A DNA stretch of 64,000 nucleotides from Brachybacterium aquaticum (GCF_014204755.1 NZ_JACHLZ010000001.1:992001-1056000); one strand, 5' to 3'. Counted from the stretch's first letter, positions 1-13,183 are shown. Notes: a model not told the origin generated them from the sequence alone. Numbers and translations are program-made.

Positions 1-642
1 GATGCGGTCACCACCGGTGAGGTCATCTCGATCGATCCCCGCGCTGACGGGACGGTCGAGGTGCGCAGCGTCAACGACCGGGCTGTCTACTCCAAGGTGG
101 TCGTGTGCGCCGGCCGCGAAACCGCCCGCCTGGCACGCAGCGTCGGCCTGTCGCTGCCGGTTCGCCTCGCCGCACACGTCAGGCTGACCTTCGACGTGAA
201 AGCCGCCGCCCCGGCACGAGTCGCGTGCCTGCAGGACAGCAGCGGCGTGTTCGGCGAAGTAGGCGTCTACGCGACGCCGCTACCGGGAAACAGCAGCTAT
301 TCGGTCGGACTCAGCGACACCGTCGGCGTCCGCGACGACGGAACTTTCATCGACCCGGCGGCGATTCGATCGCTGGACGAACGCGCCCGCGAATACGTGA
401 CCCGGGCGCTGCCCGGTCTCCACCCAGAGCCGCGCGACTTCCTTCACTGCTGGGTGACCGACCTCCCGTGGAGTGAGGACGGCGTGGCCGTGTGGGAGGC
501 AGGCTCTGTGCTTTTTGTGGCCGGTCACAATTTGTTCAAGCAGGCACCGGCGCTGGGTCGCGCTCTTGCCCGGGCTGCGACCGGCGGCGGTCTCCGCGCC
601 GAGCTCACGCCCGAAGCGCGCCTCGGCGAGGCCCAGAGCTAG
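1..642 (+). CDS. FAD-dependent amine oxidoreductase (DAO family), 3' part
   Basis: The reading frame is open from base 1, so the N-terminal FAD-binding part lies outside the window; about 213 C-terminal residues remain. The segment VVVCAGRETARLARSVG and the C-terminal GHNLFKQAPALGRALA match the DAO fold of glycine/sarcosine oxidase and D-amino acid dehydrogenase proteins, where the last motif lies near the flavin. It probably oxidises an amine or amino acid in the cytoplasm; the substrate is unknown. Codons such as GAA, GTA, CTA and GGA are commoner here than in the genes downstream, which hints at a different origin. The gene ends about 50 bases before a strong hairpin. Confidence 0.75.
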   Translation, partial: DAVTTGEVISIDPRADGTVEVRSVNDRAVYSKVVVCAGRETARLARSVGLSLPVRLAAHVRLTFDVKAAAPARVACLQDSSGVFGEVGVYATPLPGNSSYSVGLSDTVGVRDDGTFIDPAAIRSLDERAREYVTRALPGLHPEPRDFLHCWVTDLPWSEDGVAVWEAGSVLFVAGHNLFKQAPALGRALARAATGGGLRAELTPEARLGEAQS

Positions 643-693
643 GGCGTGTCCCCCGATCGCGGGGGGGACCGGCGATTCTGGCCGGCAAACTGT

Positions 694-739
694 CGAGTGT
701 GTCGCTGTGCGAAGTTCAGATCGCACAGCGACACACTCG
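694..739. terminator. Perfect 19-bp hairpin, likely bidirectional terminator
   Basis: Bases 694-712 and 721-739 form a perfect 19-bp inverted repeat with an 8-base loop and no T-run. It lies between the end of the plus-strand oxidoreductase (642) and the stop codon of a minus-strand remnant (740), the expected place for a shared terminator. Two weaker GC hairpins precede it at about 649-685. A mobile-element end is a less likely alternative. Confidence 0.65.
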
Positions 740-1005
740 TCACATTGGGGTCACGTTGGTGGCTGCTTGCGGTGCGGCGGCGAGGTAGCCCGCGGAGGCA
801 CCGACGCCCTCGTCCGCCACGTAGGCGGGCGTACCCGCTGCAACAACGGTCCCGCCGGCATCGCCCGCTCCGGGTTCACGATCGATCACGTGATCGGCCA
901 CCGCGACAACGCGCATGTCCAGCTCTGCGGCGACGACCGTGTTGCCCGCATCGAGCAGCGGTTCGTCCTGGCTAGGGTTCCTCGCAGCGGCGGTCGAACG
1001 ACGAC
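740..1005 (-). pseudogene. 5'-truncated gene remnant, family not recognised
   Basis: A minus-strand frame ends with TGA at 742-740, directly beside the hairpin at 694-739. From about base 1000 it reads as a plausible protein C-terminus of about 85 residues, including DEPLLDAGNTVVAAELDMR and GTPAYVADEGVGASAGYLA. Codon choice looks protein-like (GCG/GCC, GTC/GTG, GAC), unlike the other frames. Upstream of about 1005 the frame degenerates into the complement of the thiamine-binding remnant, so the 5' part is missing. I do not recognise the family. It could be a chance open frame, but its fit with the terminator argues for a real gene end. Confidence 0.4.
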
Positions 1006-1007
1006 CA

Positions 1008-1198
1008 CCGACACCGAGATCGAGGGGGAGTGGGACGAGGTGATGGCGGTGGTCAAGGACGCCACCGCAGCGGCCGGCCGCTACGGCTCCCGCGTCTCCC
1101 TCGTGCTGAAGGCGGACATCCGCCCCGGCCATGACGGGGAGCTGGACGGGAAGATCCAGCGCATGGAAGCGGCGGTGGAGCGCCTCGAGGGGCGCTGA
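1008..1198 (+). pseudogene. Truncated thiamine-binding (MTH1187/YkoF-like) protein remnant
   Basis: The last 60 or so codons read TEIEGEWDEVMAVVKDA, then SRVSLVLKADIRPG and a final helix. This matches the C-terminal two thirds of the MTH1187 family of small thiamine-binding proteins, which normally have about 100 residues. The N-terminal strand that opens the family is absent in every upstream frame, and the frame runs into unrelated sequence near base 1008. No start codon with a ribosome binding site precedes the conserved part. I read it as a 5'-deleted pseudogene joined head to head with the minus-strand remnant next to it. Confidence 0.7.
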
Positions 1199-1250
1199 CC
1201 ACCGCCGCTTTCGATCGCCGCTGTCTCTCGGCGGCCGCTGACCAGTAGCC

Positions 1251-3188
1251 TCAGAGGTCACTGTCCAGCAGGCCGTCGCGCAGCGCGGCGGACAGCGCCG
1301 GCGTCACGGGCAGGCGCGGGATCAACGTCGCCTGCACGGCGTGGTAGATGTCCGGCTTGCCCGGCCAGGTCTCGCCCTGGGGCTCGTTGTCCGCGTCGAG
1401 CTCGTGGAACCACGAGCCGTCCTCAGCATCCAGCAGGTAGGTGGAGATGTACTCCCACCACTGCTCGTACCGCTCGGCCCAGATCCGCTCCCCGGTCACC
1501 TGGTGCATGACGGCGGCGGCGCCCACGGCCTCGGCCGCGACCCAGTGCATCCGCTCGGCGGAGACGGGGGTGCCGTCCCAGTCCACGGTGTACACCCAGC
1601 CCGGCGCCCCGTCGGCCCCGAAGGCCGCGGCGGACTTCTCCATGAGCGCGGTCGCGGCCTCGAGCATCCACTCTGGCGCCTCGCCGTCCCGGGCGATCAG
1701 CGCGGCGCGGGCCTGGAGCACCAGGCGCGACCACTCGATCCAGTGCCCGATCGTCGCGCCGTAGGGGCGGAACGGGTGGGCGGGCTGGTCCTTGTTGTAG
1801 TCCAGCAGCGGCGACCAGTCCGTGTCGAAGTGCTCCGGCAGCGCCCAGTCGTTGGCGCGGGCGAACTCGTCGATCGCGCGGGTGGCGATGGTGACGGCGC
1901 GGTCCAGCCAACGGCGCTCGCCGGTGACGTCGGCCGCGGCGAGCAGCGACTCGACGGTGTGCATGTTCGCGTTGATCCCGCGGTACTCCTCGAGCTCGCT
2001 GAAGGTGCGGTCGTAGGTGTCGACGCTCATCTGCGCGGTCTCGTCGAAGAACTTCTCATCGAGCACCGCGAGCGCCTCGTCCAGCAGCTGCTTCGCGCCG
2101 GGGCGGCCGGCCGCGGTCGCGGAGGATGCGGCCAGGACCACGAAGGCGTGGGCGTAGGCCTGCTTGGAGTCGTCGACCGGGCGGCCGTCCGCGACGGAGG
2201 CGAACCAGCCGCCGTGCTCGTCGTCGTGCAAGACGCCGCGCAGCGAGGCGATGCCGTGGTCGGCGAAGCGGCCGAAGTCGGGCCGGCCCAGCAGGTGGCC
2301 GAGCGCGAAGGAATGCGTCATCCGGCAGGTGATCCACAGCTCCGAGGGGCGGGAGAGGTCCGGCGCGCCGGTCTCGTCCAGCCACGCGAAGCCGCCGTCC
2401 TCGCGCACGGACTCCGAGCCGAAGATCAGCAGCTCGTCGGTCTCGCCCTCGAGCCAGGCCCGGTGCGAGGCGCGCTCCAGCCACGGCACGGCCGGGCGCG
2501 GGGCCGACGGGGCCGCCCCCGCGGCGCCGCTGGCACCGGCGGCGTCGAGGTCGGCGGCGTCGGCGCTCTCGCGCAGCTCGTAGCGGCGCGCGGCCTCCTG
2601 GGCCTGGGCGGTGGTGGGCCCGGGCTCGGAGATCATCAGCACCTCGCGGTAGTACTTCAGCTCCTGGATCGACTCGCGGATGTCCGCGAGCGCCCGGTGG
2701 CCGCCGTGCTTGGCGGGGATGTTGTAGTAGACCCGCGGGAACCAGCGCTTGGCCAGCTCCTTCAGGCTCGAGACGTCGATGGTGCGGTAGGACAGCCAGT
2801 TCGCGAACTCGGGCACGTCGCGGTCCAGGAACACGCGGTCGGTGCCCACGCTGTTGCCGGCCAGCGGCGCCTTGCCGGGCTCGGGGCAGTACTCCTTGAC
2901 GTAGGCGAGGCACTGCGCCTCGGCTTCGGCGAGGGTCATGCCGCCGTCGAGCTCCTCGAGCAGGCCGGAGACGGTGTGCATGTTGACCACGAAGGGGTCC
3001 ATGCTCTTGAGCGACTCCGCCGGGGGCTTGATAACGACGTCGACACCGTCCCCGAGGATGTTCAGATCGGCGTCGGTCACGAGCACGGCGATCTCGACGA
3101 GCGCGTCGCGCTGCTTGTCGAGGCCGGTCATCTCGCAGTCGACCCAGATGATGCGATCGTTGATGGCGCGGGTGGAAGCGGAGGTCAC
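1251..3188 (-). CDS. orn: Oligoribonuclease fused to AGE-family sugar isomerase domain
   Basis: One uninterrupted 645-residue frame begins at GTG 3188. Residues 1-184 are a complete oligoribonuclease, the DEDDh 3'-5' exonuclease that degrades two- to five-base RNAs: Asp17 and Glu19 in WVDCEMTGLD, Asp117, His164 and Asp169 in HRALADIRESI. A linker of about 45 Ala/Pro-rich residues follows. Residues 232-645 are a whole N-acylglucosamine 2-epimerase fold of the YihS/mannose isomerase type, with RMTHSFALG, NMHTVESLL, IGHWIEWSRL and KPDIYHAVQ. His482 and His616 sit 134 residues apart, like the catalytic pair of YihS (248 and 383). No ribosome binding site is seen at the domain junction. Both domains look active; the fusion itself is the oddity. 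Confidence 0.9.
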   Translation of the reverse strand: MTSASTRAINDRIIWVDCEMTGLDKQRDALVEIAVLVTDADLNILGDGVDVVIKPPAESLKSMDPFVVNMHTVSGLLEELDGGMTLAEAEAQCLAYVKEYCPEPGKAPLAGNSVGTDRVFLDRDVPEFANWLSYRTIDVSSLKELAKRWFPRVYYNIPAKHGGHRALADIRESIQELKYYREVLMISEPGPTTAQAQEAARRYELRESADAADLDAAGASGAAGAAPSAPRPAVPWLERASHRAWLEGETDELLIFGSESVREDGGFAWLDETGAPDLSRPSELWITCRMTHSFALGHLLGRPDFGRFADHGIASLRGVLHDDEHGGWFASVADGRPVDDSKQAYAHAFVVLAASSATAAGRPGAKQLLDEALAVLDEKFFDETAQMSVDTYDRTFSELEEYRGINANMHTVESLLAAADVTGERRWLDRAVTIATRAIDEFARANDWALPEHFDTDWSPLLDYNKDQPAHPFRPYGATIGHWIEWSRLVLQARAALIARDGEAPEWMLEAATALMEKSAAAFGADGAPGWVYTVDWDGTPVSAERMHWVAAEAVGAAAVMHQVTGERIWAERYEQWWEYISTYLLDAEDGSWFHELDADNEPQGETWPGKPDIYHAVQATLIPRLPVTPALSAALRDGLLDSDL

Positions 3189-3360
3189 CGGTCCACAGTA
3201 GCGCGAGGCCCGCGGGACCCGGGTGCGTTGCGCGCGCGAGGAACGTTACCCTTCAGTCACCTGTGGTGGTCGCCGCATGCTGGGCAGGGTCCCGCGCCGT
3301 GCTCGATCCGCCGCCCGTCCCCGACGAGGAGCCGATGAGGGCTCCGGGAGGTCCCCGACC

Positions 3361-3888
3361 GTGAACATGTTCTTCCGCCTGGCGCTGTTCATGCTGCGGG
3401 TGCGCTTCAAGAGCCGCCTGAGCATCTGGGACACCTCCCACGCGAGCTTCCGCGTGAACCTCGCCGACCTCGACGTGCAGCGCCACATGAACAACGGCCG
3501 CTACCTGTCCCTGATGGACCTCGGCCGCATGGACCTCTTGCTCCGCTCCGGCTTCTGGAAGCGCGTGACCGAGCAGGGCTGGTACCCCGTCGTCGCCGGA
3601 CAGACCATCACCTACCGCCGCTCCCTCACCCTCGGGCAGAAATTCGACCTCGCTTCCCGCGTGATCGGGCACGACGAGCGCTGGATCTACATGGAGCAGA
3701 TCTTCCGCGTGGACGGGACGGTGTACGCCGACGCGATCGTGCGCGCCCGCTTCCTGCGCACGGAGGGCGGCTCCGTCGACATCGACGACGTGCTCGCGCT
3801 CACCGGCCCCGCCCCCGAGGGGCTGGAGCTGCCGGCCTGGGTGGCCGACTGGAACCGGGAGGCCTCCGCGCACAGCCGCGCACTGTGA
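3361..3888 (+). CDS. Hotdog-fold acyl-CoA thioesterase-like protein
   Basis: A protein of 175 residues starts at GTG 3361, chosen because GGGAGG lies 9 bases upstream; ATG 3367 is possible. The motif DLDVQRHMNNGRYLSLMDLG (Asp38, His42, Asn44) is the hallmark of 4HBT/THEM6-like thioesterases, which hydrolyse acyl-thioesters such as acyl-CoA. The short hydrophobic start (MFFRLALFMLRVRF) may act as a membrane-associated helix. It is transcribed divergently from the Orn-AGE gene. The substrate cannot be told from sequence. Confidence 0.8.
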   Translation: MNMFFRLALFMLRVRFKSRLSIWDTSHASFRVNLADLDVQRHMNNGRYLSLMDLGRMDLLLRSGFWKRVTEQGWYPVVAGQTITYRRSLTLGQKFDLASRVIGHDERWIYMEQIFRVDGTVYADAIVRARFLRTEGGSVDIDDVLALTGPAPEGLELPAWVADWNREASAHSRAL

Positions 3889-3929
3889 GGCACGGGCGGT
3901 GACGGCCGACGGGGCCGACCGGATCGGGC

Positions 3930-4190
3930 TCAGCGCGATGCGGACTCTCGGTGCGCGGCGCGGGCGCGCAGCTCCTCGACGAGGCTGACCACCAGCAGGA
4001 TCACCACGACGGCCAGCAGGATCCACTGCTCGAAGACGACCGCGAGGATCCCGGCGATCACGAGCGCGACGAGGTAGACGATCTCCAGCGCCCGCAGCGG
4101 CACGCCCAGCAGCTTCGCACCGACGCGGGTGCGGGCCAGGCGCAGCAGGATCAGCAGCGCGATTGCGCCGAAGGCCAGGTACCTCAGCAT
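3930..4190 (-). CDS. Small integral membrane protein
   Basis: An 86-residue protein from ATG 4190 has three hydrophobic stretches (residues 3-18, about 35-52 and 55-70) and a charged C-terminus rich in Arg, Glu and Ala. I recognise no family. It faces the thioesterase gene convergently and is divergent from the permease gene. No motif indicates function; it may be a generic actinobacterial membrane protein. Confidence 0.6.
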   Translation of the reverse strand: MLRYLAFGAIALLILLRLARTRVGAKLLGVPLRALEIVYLVALVIAGILAVVFEQWILLAVVVILLVVSLVEELRARAAHRESASR

Positions 4191-4308
4191 CGTGCTCCTC
4201 GGGATGGGGGTGGGTGCAACGGGGGCTGTGACGTCCTCCGCGTCACCCTAGCCGGGCGCGCTGGGCGCCCGGTCGGAGCGCGCCCGCCGTGGTGGCAGGA
4301 TCACGGAC

Positions 4309-5061
4309 ATGACCCCGGAGATGACCCAGATGGTGCTGCGCACCCTGCTCGGCGTGGTGGTGCTTCTGGCCGTGGCGCTGCTGGTCCTGCGTGCGGCCGG
4401 GGTGCCGCACCGGGCGGACACGGCGATCGCCGTGCTGCGCGGCGCCGTGCAGCTGGCAGTCATCAGCGTGGTGCTCACCGGGGTGATCGCCGACCTGCGC
4501 TGGGTGCTCGTCGCGCTCGCGGTGATGTTCACGGTCGCGGTCGTCACCAGCACCCGTCGGGTCTCCTGGACCGTGCAGCGCCTCGGCATCGTCGCCGCCT
4601 CCATGGCGGCGGGCGTCGCCGTCACGCTGAGCACCGTGTTCGCCACCGGCGCGCTCGACCTCACCCCGCGCTACGTCCTCGCCATCGGCGGGATCGTGAT
4701 CGGCGGTGCGATGTCGGTGGCGACCCTCGCCGGCCGACGCCTCGCCCAGGCCACGGCCGACCGCTGGGACGAGGTCGAGGCGTGGCTCGCCCTCGGGGCC
4801 ACGCCCCGGGAGGCGACCGCGGACATCGGCCGCTTCGCGATCCGCGAGGCGCTGATCCCGTCCACCGATCAGACCCGCACCACGGGCCTGGTGACCCTGC
4901 CCGGTGCGTTCGTCGGTGCGATCTTCGGCGGCATCGTCCCGATCGAAGCGGGACGCTTCCAGATCGTCGTGCTCGCCGGGATCATCGCCGCCGGCGCGGT
5001 GACCGCGACGCTGCTCGTGCACGTCCTCGCCCCGCGGATGGAGCGGCTGGGGACGGGATGA
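4309..5061 (+). CDS. FetB/UPF0014-type ABC transporter permease
   Basis: A 250-residue, strongly hydrophobic protein with about seven membrane segments. The conserved block LGATPREATADIGRFAIREALIPSTDQTRTTGLVTLPGAFVGAIFGG (about residues 163-210) is typical of the UPF0014/FetB family. In E. coli FetB pairs with the ATPase FetA and is linked to iron export and peroxide resistance. No ATPase gene is adjacent, so the partner must be encoded elsewhere or the permease acts alone. The gene ends 9 bases before the 3' end of the opposing tRNA-Arg gene. Confidence 0.85.
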   Translation: MTPEMTQMVLRTLLGVVVLLAVALLVLRAAGVPHRADTAIAVLRGAVQLAVISVVLTGVIADLRWVLVALAVMFTVAVVTSTRRVSWTVQRLGIVAASMAAGVAVTLSTVFATGALDLTPRYVLAIGGIVIGGAMSVATLAGRRLAQATADRWDEVEAWLALGATPREATADIGRFAIREALIPSTDQTRTTGLVTLPGAFVGAIFGGIVPIEAGRFQIVVLAGIIAAGAVTATLLVHVLAPRMERLGTG

Positions 5062-5070
5062 GCGGAGGAG

Positions 5071-5143
<73 letters not shown>

Positions 5144-5202
5144 TGACGGCGCACGAGTCTACCGACGCTGCGACGCCGCCACGGCCAGGAACGCAGTCCG
5201 TC

Positions 5203-6113
5203 TCAGCGACGTCGGCCACGCCGCTGGGCCGCCGACGGGGCCGGCGCGCCGGGCCCGGCCTGGCAGCGGGGGCAGAACCACAGCACCCGCGCCTCGGTGC
5301 CCTCGAGCCGCGGTTCGGCGAGCTCGCCGCGCTGGATCCGGGTGCGGCAGCGGCGGCACTGCTTCCCTCCGCGGCCGTAGACCCACAGGTCCCCGTCCCG
5401 GCCGAGCATCCCACCGGTGGTCACCCGCACCTCCCGGTCCCGGTTCAGCACGAGCAGGCGATGGGCGAGGTCGACGAGCGCGCCCGGGTCCTGCTCCGCG
5501 GAGACGGGCGCGGCGGGGTGGAGCCGGCGCAGGAAGCACAGCTCGCTGCGATAGATGTTCCCGATCCCCGCCAGGACGTGCTGGTCCAGCATCGCCAGGC
5601 CGATCGGCCGCTCCGGCTCGGAGGCGAGGTTCGCGAGCGCCCGCTCCCGCAGGGTCGGGTCCTCGTCCCACGCGGGATCGAGCAGGTCCGGGCCGAGGCT
5701 CCCGAGCAGCTGCTCCTCGTCGGCCGTGCGCAGCAGCTTCACCTGCTTCACGTCGTAGGCGATCGCCCGCACCTCACGCCCGTCCCAGTGTCGGGCCTCG
5801 AGCACGATCCGGATCGTGTCGCGGGTGCGCGGCCCGGCGCTGGTGTCGCTGGAGCGCAGCGCCTTCCCCTCCACGTGCCAGATCCCGTCCATCATCAGGT
5901 GGCTGTGCAGCGTCATCGGCGCAGTCCCGGGCGCGGGCGGGACGAGCCGGATCAGCAGGTGCTTGCCGCGCGGGCGCACCTCGTGGACTCTCCAGCCGGT
6001 GAGGTCCGCGGTCGCCGCACGCGGGACCCGGAGGTCGCAGACGGTGAGCACGGCGCCGGCGAGCGCGTCGTGGAGGATCCGGCACTGGCGCGCGACGGTG
6101 TCGCCCTCGGGCA

Positions 6114-6114
<1 letters not shown>
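5203..6114 (-). CDS. nei2: Endonuclease VIII-type DNA glycosylase Nei2
   Basis: A 303-residue Fpg/Nei-family base-excision enzyme that removes oxidised bases and nicks the abasic site. It starts MPEGDTVARQ, with the catalytic Pro2 and Glu3 of the family. It carries the helix-two-turn-helix region ([16 protein letters not shown]) and a C-terminal zinc finger (CRRC and CPRC). A basic Ala/Arg tail follows. Its start overlaps the stop of lhr by one base (TGATG), so the two are co-translated. Lhr-Nei2 pairing is known from other actinobacteria and suggests joint work in DNA repair. Confidence 0.93.
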
Positions 6115-10793
<4,679 letters not shown>

Positions 10794-10957
10794 CGCACCA
10801 TTGTGGACCGCCGTCCCGACACCTGGGCCCGATGGCCGACCAGGGGACCGATTCCCGGCCGCCCCCTGCCCCTGCCCAGAGCCTCGTGGCAGGATGGATC
10901 ACACGGCGGGGCCCGCACCGGCTGGTCCCGCGCAGAACTGACGAAGGGATGATCCAT

Positions 10958-11587
10958 ATGGCGGAGTACACGCTTCCCGATCTCGATTACGACTACGGCG
11001 CGCTGGATCCCTCGATCTCGGGGAAGATCATGGAGCTGCACCACTCCAAGCACCACGCGACCTACGTCAAGGGCGCGAACACGGCGCTGGAGAAGCTCGC
11101 CGCGGCCCGTGAGGCGGGGGACTTCGGGTCGATCAACCAGCTCTCGAAGGACCTCGCGTTCAACCTGGGCGGACACACCAACCACTCGATCTTCTGGAAG
11201 AACCTCTCCCCGGAGGGCGGCGACAAGCCGACCGGCGAGCTGGCGGCCGCGATCGATGAGTACTTCGGCTCGTTCGACGCGTTCCGTGCGCACTTCACCG
11301 CGGCGGCGCTGGGCATCCAGGGCTCCGGCTGGGCCGTGCTCGCCTACGAGCCGGCCGGTGGGAACCTGGTGATCGAGCAGTTCTACGATCAGCAGAACGG
11401 TGTGCCGGTCGCGACGATCCCGCTGTTCCAGCTGGACATGTGGGAGCACGCCTTCTACCTGGACTACCAGAACGTGAAGGCCGATTACGTCAAGGCGATC
11501 TGGGACATCGTGAACTGGGCGGATGTCCAGGCGCGGTTCGAGAACGCCCGCTCGAACGCGTCCGGGATCGTCGTCCCCGGCGCCTGA
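10958..11587 (+). CDS. sodA: Superoxide dismutase (Mn/Fe type)
   Basis: A 209-residue cytoplasmic enzyme converting superoxide to peroxide and oxygen. ATG 10958 ([16 protein letters not shown]) is preferred over the in-frame ATG 10949, because GAAGGG at 10943-10948 is correctly spaced only for the former. Metal ligands are seen in MELHHSKHH (His28), [10 protein letters not shown], and the Asp/His pair of DMWEHAFYL. The residues around the active site suit the Mn/Fe family, but the metal cannot be fixed from sequence. A strong terminator follows at 11634. Confidence 0.97.
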   Translation: MAEYTLPDLDYDYGALDPSISGKIMELHHSKHHATYVKGANTALEKLAAAREAGDFGSINQLSKDLAFNLGGHTNHSIFWKNLSPEGGDKPTGELAAAIDEYFGSFDAFRAHFTAAALGIQGSGWAVLAYEPAGGNLVIEQFYDQQNGVPVATIPLFQLDMWEHAFYLDYQNVKADYVKAIWDIVNWADVQARFENARSNASGIVVPGA

Positions 11588-11633
11588 GCCCCACTCCGCT
11601 CGCTCCCTTCCCGTCATCGCGGGGGAGTGACGT

Positions 11634-11675
11634 GACAGCGGCCGGTCCCTCCACGAGGAGGGGCCGGCCGCTGTC
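11634..11675 (+). terminator. Rho-independent-type hairpin after sodA
   Basis: A 12-bp perfect stem (GACAGCGGCCGG with its complement), extended by wobble pairs around the loop CCACGAGGA. It lacks a T-tract, as is common in this window. Confidence 0.8.
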
Positions 11676-11694
11676 ATGTCCGGGCCCGGACTGA

Positions 11695-11720
11695 CCCCGT
11701 CGGCTGCCCCCGTCGGCTGC
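11695..11720. repeat. 13-base tandem duplication upstream of ssb
   Basis: CCCCGTCGGCTGC occurs twice in direct succession between the sodA terminator and the ssb gene. The unit contains the CCCGTCGGC motif that recurs across the window. Confidence 0.8.
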
Positions 11721-11863
11721 CCCTCGCGACCGTTCCTCCACAGCGCCCCGCCGTCCACAGGATCGGCGCACCCCTGGAGCACGCGGCGCCGGCCCGCGAC
11801 GCTGGGGCCATCGGCAGGGAGCCGACGCCGGGGCCGACCCGGCGCCTGAGGAAGGACAGCGTC

Positions 11864-12358
11864 ATGAAGGACATCCACACCACGATCATGGGGAACGCGA
11901 CCGCGGATCCCACCAAGCGCATCCAGAGCGACGGCAGCACCACCGCGATCCTGCGCGTCGCCGTCAATGGCCGCTACTACAGCGCCGCCCAGGGCGGCTT
12001 CGCCGACCGCAAGACCGAGTACATCACCGTGTTCGTCAAGCGGCAGCTGGCCACGAACGTGCTCAACTCGGTGAAGAAGGGTCAGCCGCTGGTCGTCACC
12101 GGCCGGCTCAGCAGCTCCGAGTGGACGGGGGAGGACGACGCCCAGCGCCACTCCCTGAACATCCACGCCGAGGCGATCGGGCACGATCTGACCTACGGCA
12201 CCTCGACCTTCGTCCGTCCGATCCGCGCCACCGAGGTGCCCGATCCCGACGAGGAGACGATCGCCGCCTCACCGTCGTCCGCCGACGAGGTCGACGCGGA
12301 TCCCGTCACCGGCGTGATCGGGGGGTCTCCGAAGGGCTCCTACGAGCCGGCGTTCTGA
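11864..12358 (+). CDS. ssb: Single-stranded DNA-binding protein paralogue
   Basis: A 164-residue protein. Residues 1-115 form an SSB OB fold: TTIMGNATADPTKRI, RVAVNGRYYSA, YITVFVKRQLATNV, GQPLVVTGRL. The C-terminus is acidic but ends SYEPAF, not the DDDIPF-type tip that recruits repair and replication partners. It also stands alone, not between rpsF and rpsR where the main ssb usually lies. It is therefore probably an accessory SSB. No partner gene is adjacent. Confidence 0.88.
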   Translation: MKDIHTTIMGNATADPTKRIQSDGSTTAILRVAVNGRYYSAAQGGFADRKTEYITVFVKRQLATNVLNSVKKGQPLVVTGRLSSSEWTGEDDAQRHSLNIHAEAIGHDLTYGTSTFVRPIRATEVPDPDEETIAASPSSADEVDADPVTGVIGGSPKGSYEPAF

Positions 12359-12401
12359 GCCCCGCGTCCTGTCTGAGCTCCGCGTCATGGGGGTTCAGCG
12401 T

Positions 12402-12417
12402 GCGGGCCTCGGCCCGC
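12402..12417. terminator. Short GC hairpin between convergent genes
   Basis: GCGGGCC and GGCCCGC flank a two-base centre between the ends of ssb (12358) and the convergent PPA1309-family gene (12423). It is short, so the assignment is tentative. Confidence 0.45.
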
Positions 12418-12422
12418 GGGTC

Positions 12423-13028
12423 TCAGCCTGCCCCGTCGAGGGTCTGCAGGAGGGCGGCGGAGATGTCGGGCAGCAGCGCGGCGCCGAGGACGTAGCCGTC
12501 CTCGTCGCCGCGGTGCACCGCCGACCAGGTCGTCCCGTCGCGCAGCGCCGCGACCACCACGCGCAGCGGACGTCCGGAGGGCAGAGCCCCGTCCGCTGTG
12601 TCGCTCGGCGTGCCCTCGGTGTCCCCGTCGGCCGCGCCCGTGCGCACCGACCAGGCGCCCGGCGCGAGATCGCAGACGATCGCGCCGCCCGCGGCGAGAT
12701 CGGGCCAGTCCGCCGACTCGAGCGCCGCGAGCGGGTCCCCGCCCCGGGCAGCGGCATTCCCACCGGCCGAAGCGGCGTCGGCGGAGTCGTCCTCGTCCAG
12801 GTCGATCGGGGTCAGGTGCAGGGAGTCGTGGGCGTTCGCGCCCTCGCCCTCCGCGCCCAGCAGCGCGGCGAGCGCGGGAGAGGCGGCCATCAGCTCCGCG
12901 CTGCGCGCCAGCGCGTACAGCCGCGGCGCGGGCAGGGGAGCGCCCTCGAGGTGACGGGCGACCTCCAGCACGGCGGCGGCGAGAGCGGCGGTGGGGGCGT
13001 CCAGGGGGTCCTGGGAAGCAGTCGTCAT
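12423..13028 (-). CDS. PPA1309-family actinobacterial protein
   Basis: A 201-residue protein from ATG 13028 (MTTASQDPLDAPTAALAAAV). It resembles the conserved actinobacterial PPA1309 family, with an opening helix that carries EVARHLEG and PRLYALARSAELM and a C-terminal part resembling a type III secretion chaperone-like fold. The function is unknown. The family is typically found divergent from the UPF0182 gene, as here. The central acidic stretch (residues 100-120) is variable. Confidence 0.75.
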   Translation of the reverse strand: MTTASQDPLDAPTAALAAAVLEVARHLEGAPLPAPRLYALARSAELMAASPALAALLGAEGEGANAHDSLHLTPIDLDEDDSADAASAGGNAAARGGDPLAALESADWPDLAAGGAIVCDLAPGAWSVRTGAADGDTEGTPSDTADGALPSGRPLRVVVAALRDGTTWSAVHRGDEDGYVLGAALLPDISAALLQTLDGAG

Positions 13029-13183
13029 CGGATCGAGAGGTCCCTTACAGGTTCGGCCTGACAGAATGGGAGGGTCACCGCCCTGTGCGGCGGCATCACA
13101 CTGTACCCGGAGCCCCGTCCCCGGTCCCTGCGCAGGCGCAGGCACGGTCGCGGGCTCCGACACCGAGGCACCTGAGGTTTTCT

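Noticed and set aside
740-1198. A single intact gene spanning the remnants
   Set aside because: The two conserved-looking halves are on opposite strands, so they cannot be one gene.
1341-3338. Long plus-strand open frame opposite the Orn-AGE gene (665 codons)
   Set aside because: It is the antisense shadow of a gene with clear conserved domains; its sequence is Arg/Gly/Val-rich with no known motif.
3363-3372. GAACATGTTC palindrome at the thioesterase start, resembling an SOS box
   Set aside because: The spacer is two bases, not the four of the LexA consensus GAAC-N4-GTTC, and it overlaps the start codon and codons of a conserved protein.
10849-10856. GATTCCCG upstream of sodA as a minus-strand SigR box (GGGAAT)
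   Set aside because: No AAC lies 18 bases away on the needed side, so the second half of the promoter is missing.
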